A stretch of DNA of 64,000 nucleotides from IMG/VR virus record IMGVR_UViG_3300047408_000076, positions 1-64,000 of that record; one strand, written 5' to 3'. The DNA comes from a virus. Within the stretch, counting starts at the first letter, position 1; each line of letters begins with the position of its first letter. Positions 63,779 to 64,000 of this stretch are shown piece after piece. The notes below the pieces were generated by a model that saw nothing but the letters and a program-made list of their open reading frames with translations, did no database searches and was not told the origin of the DNA. Both the position numbers and the translations under genes were made by a program.

Positions 63779-64000
63779 GCGATCCGACGGGCACGGCTGG
63801 ACTTCGCCGCTCATTCCTCGCTGAGGGCAATCGGCGACTCGGGCAGCTTCGCTCGCAGACGCATACGATTCTGGTCGAGCGCGACCTCATGGCCGCGAAA
63901 AACGACCCCTTGGCGCAGCTAATGCCGAATCCGGGCCACAGGCTTTCTGCTTTCACTGGATGGTTCGAGCGCACGGCGACGGCGCTGTTGGTAGGCGAGG
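63775..64000 (+). CDS. N-terminus of the next head gene (3' partial)
   Basis: ATG at 63775 overlaps the portal stop. 75 codons run off the window: MSDPTGTAGLRRSFLAEGNR, HTILVERDLMAAKNDPL, HRLSAFTGWFERTATALLVG. Position after a portal suggests a Mu F-type minor head protein, but the piece is too short to be sure. Confidence 0.5.
   Translation, partial: MSDPTGTAGLRRSFLAEGNRRLGQLRSQTHTILVERDLMAAKNDPLAQLMPNPGHRLSAFTGWFERTATALLVGE

Noticed and set aside
1-64000. Integrase, attachment sites or excision genes
   Set aside because: No tyrosine or serine recombinase pattern was recognised; lifestyle cannot be decided from this window.

Overview
The window reads as about 64 kb of one tailed double-stranded DNA bacteriophage (siphovirus-like), probably infecting an alphaproteobacterium of the Rhizobiales type. 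The sequence shows a compact, high-GC genome in which genes overlap at ATGA, GTGA or TGATG, two tandem tail-tube-like genes, a tail assembly chaperone with a -1 frameshift site, and one very long tape measure gene. No contractile-sheath gene was recognised. The host guess is an inference. It rests on a TPLPA-type C-terminal sorting signal, a tract dense in GANTC (CcrM) sites, and several families I remember from rhizobial phages and prophages. All family names are from memory; no search was run.

Layout. 1-22.9 kb holds late structural genes on the + strand: SPRY-domain surface proteins, DUF4054-like connector, neck and tail-completion proteins, two tail tubes, chaperone, tape measure, tail-tip proteins, receptor-binding or fibre candidates and a YkgJ-like Cys-cluster protein, closed by a strong terminator at 22.9 kb. 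22.9-25.2 kb is a moron-like patch under its own promoter that encodes a secreted TPLPA/PEP-CTERM-like protein. 25.2-30.0 kb is a compositionally distinct island encoding a MoxR-type AAA+ ATPase, a small membrane protein, a DUF3150-like protein and a metallopeptidase-like/VWA protein. Each of its larger genes is preceded by a conserved two-hairpin RNA element, and GC-rich low-complexity tracts bound the island on both sides. 30.1-34.4 kb carries small early genes behind an XRE-like regulator. 34.4-36.3 kb carries two minus-strand genes and one plus-strand gene. 37.0-50.6 kb is the replication and recombination operon: SF2 helicase, RecE-like exonuclease, RecT, HNH-like protein, Dam-type methylase, RusA and NusG-like antiterminator. 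50.6-53.2 kb holds a hairpin, a GCTNN pentamer array, a possible small terminase and a cluster of tiny genes containing Tad2-like and Acb2-like anti-defence proteins. 53.2-64 kb holds the large terminase interrupted by an intein, a Pro-rich repeat protein, endolysin, collagen-like protein, small membrane proteins (holin/spanin candidates), portal, and the start of the next head gene.

Both window ends lie inside the structural operon, and the major capsid, prohead protease and head morphogenesis genes are absent. The simplest reading is a circularly permuted or circular genome somewhat larger than 64 kb, with the missing head genes between base 64,000 and base 1. No integrase, DNA polymerase or complete tRNA was recognised.

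Regulation appears to use repeated GGCCAnnnTGGCC palindromes placed at promoters (near 22.97, 36.35, 36.61 and 39.98 kb), small XRE-like regulators, and a NusG-like antiterminator. The strongest leads for something new are (1) the MoxR/DUF3150/VWA island with its covarying RNA cassettes, (2) the anti-defence cluster beside the terminase, (3) the shared palindromic operator network and (4) the pentanucleotide array at 50.76-50.82 kb.
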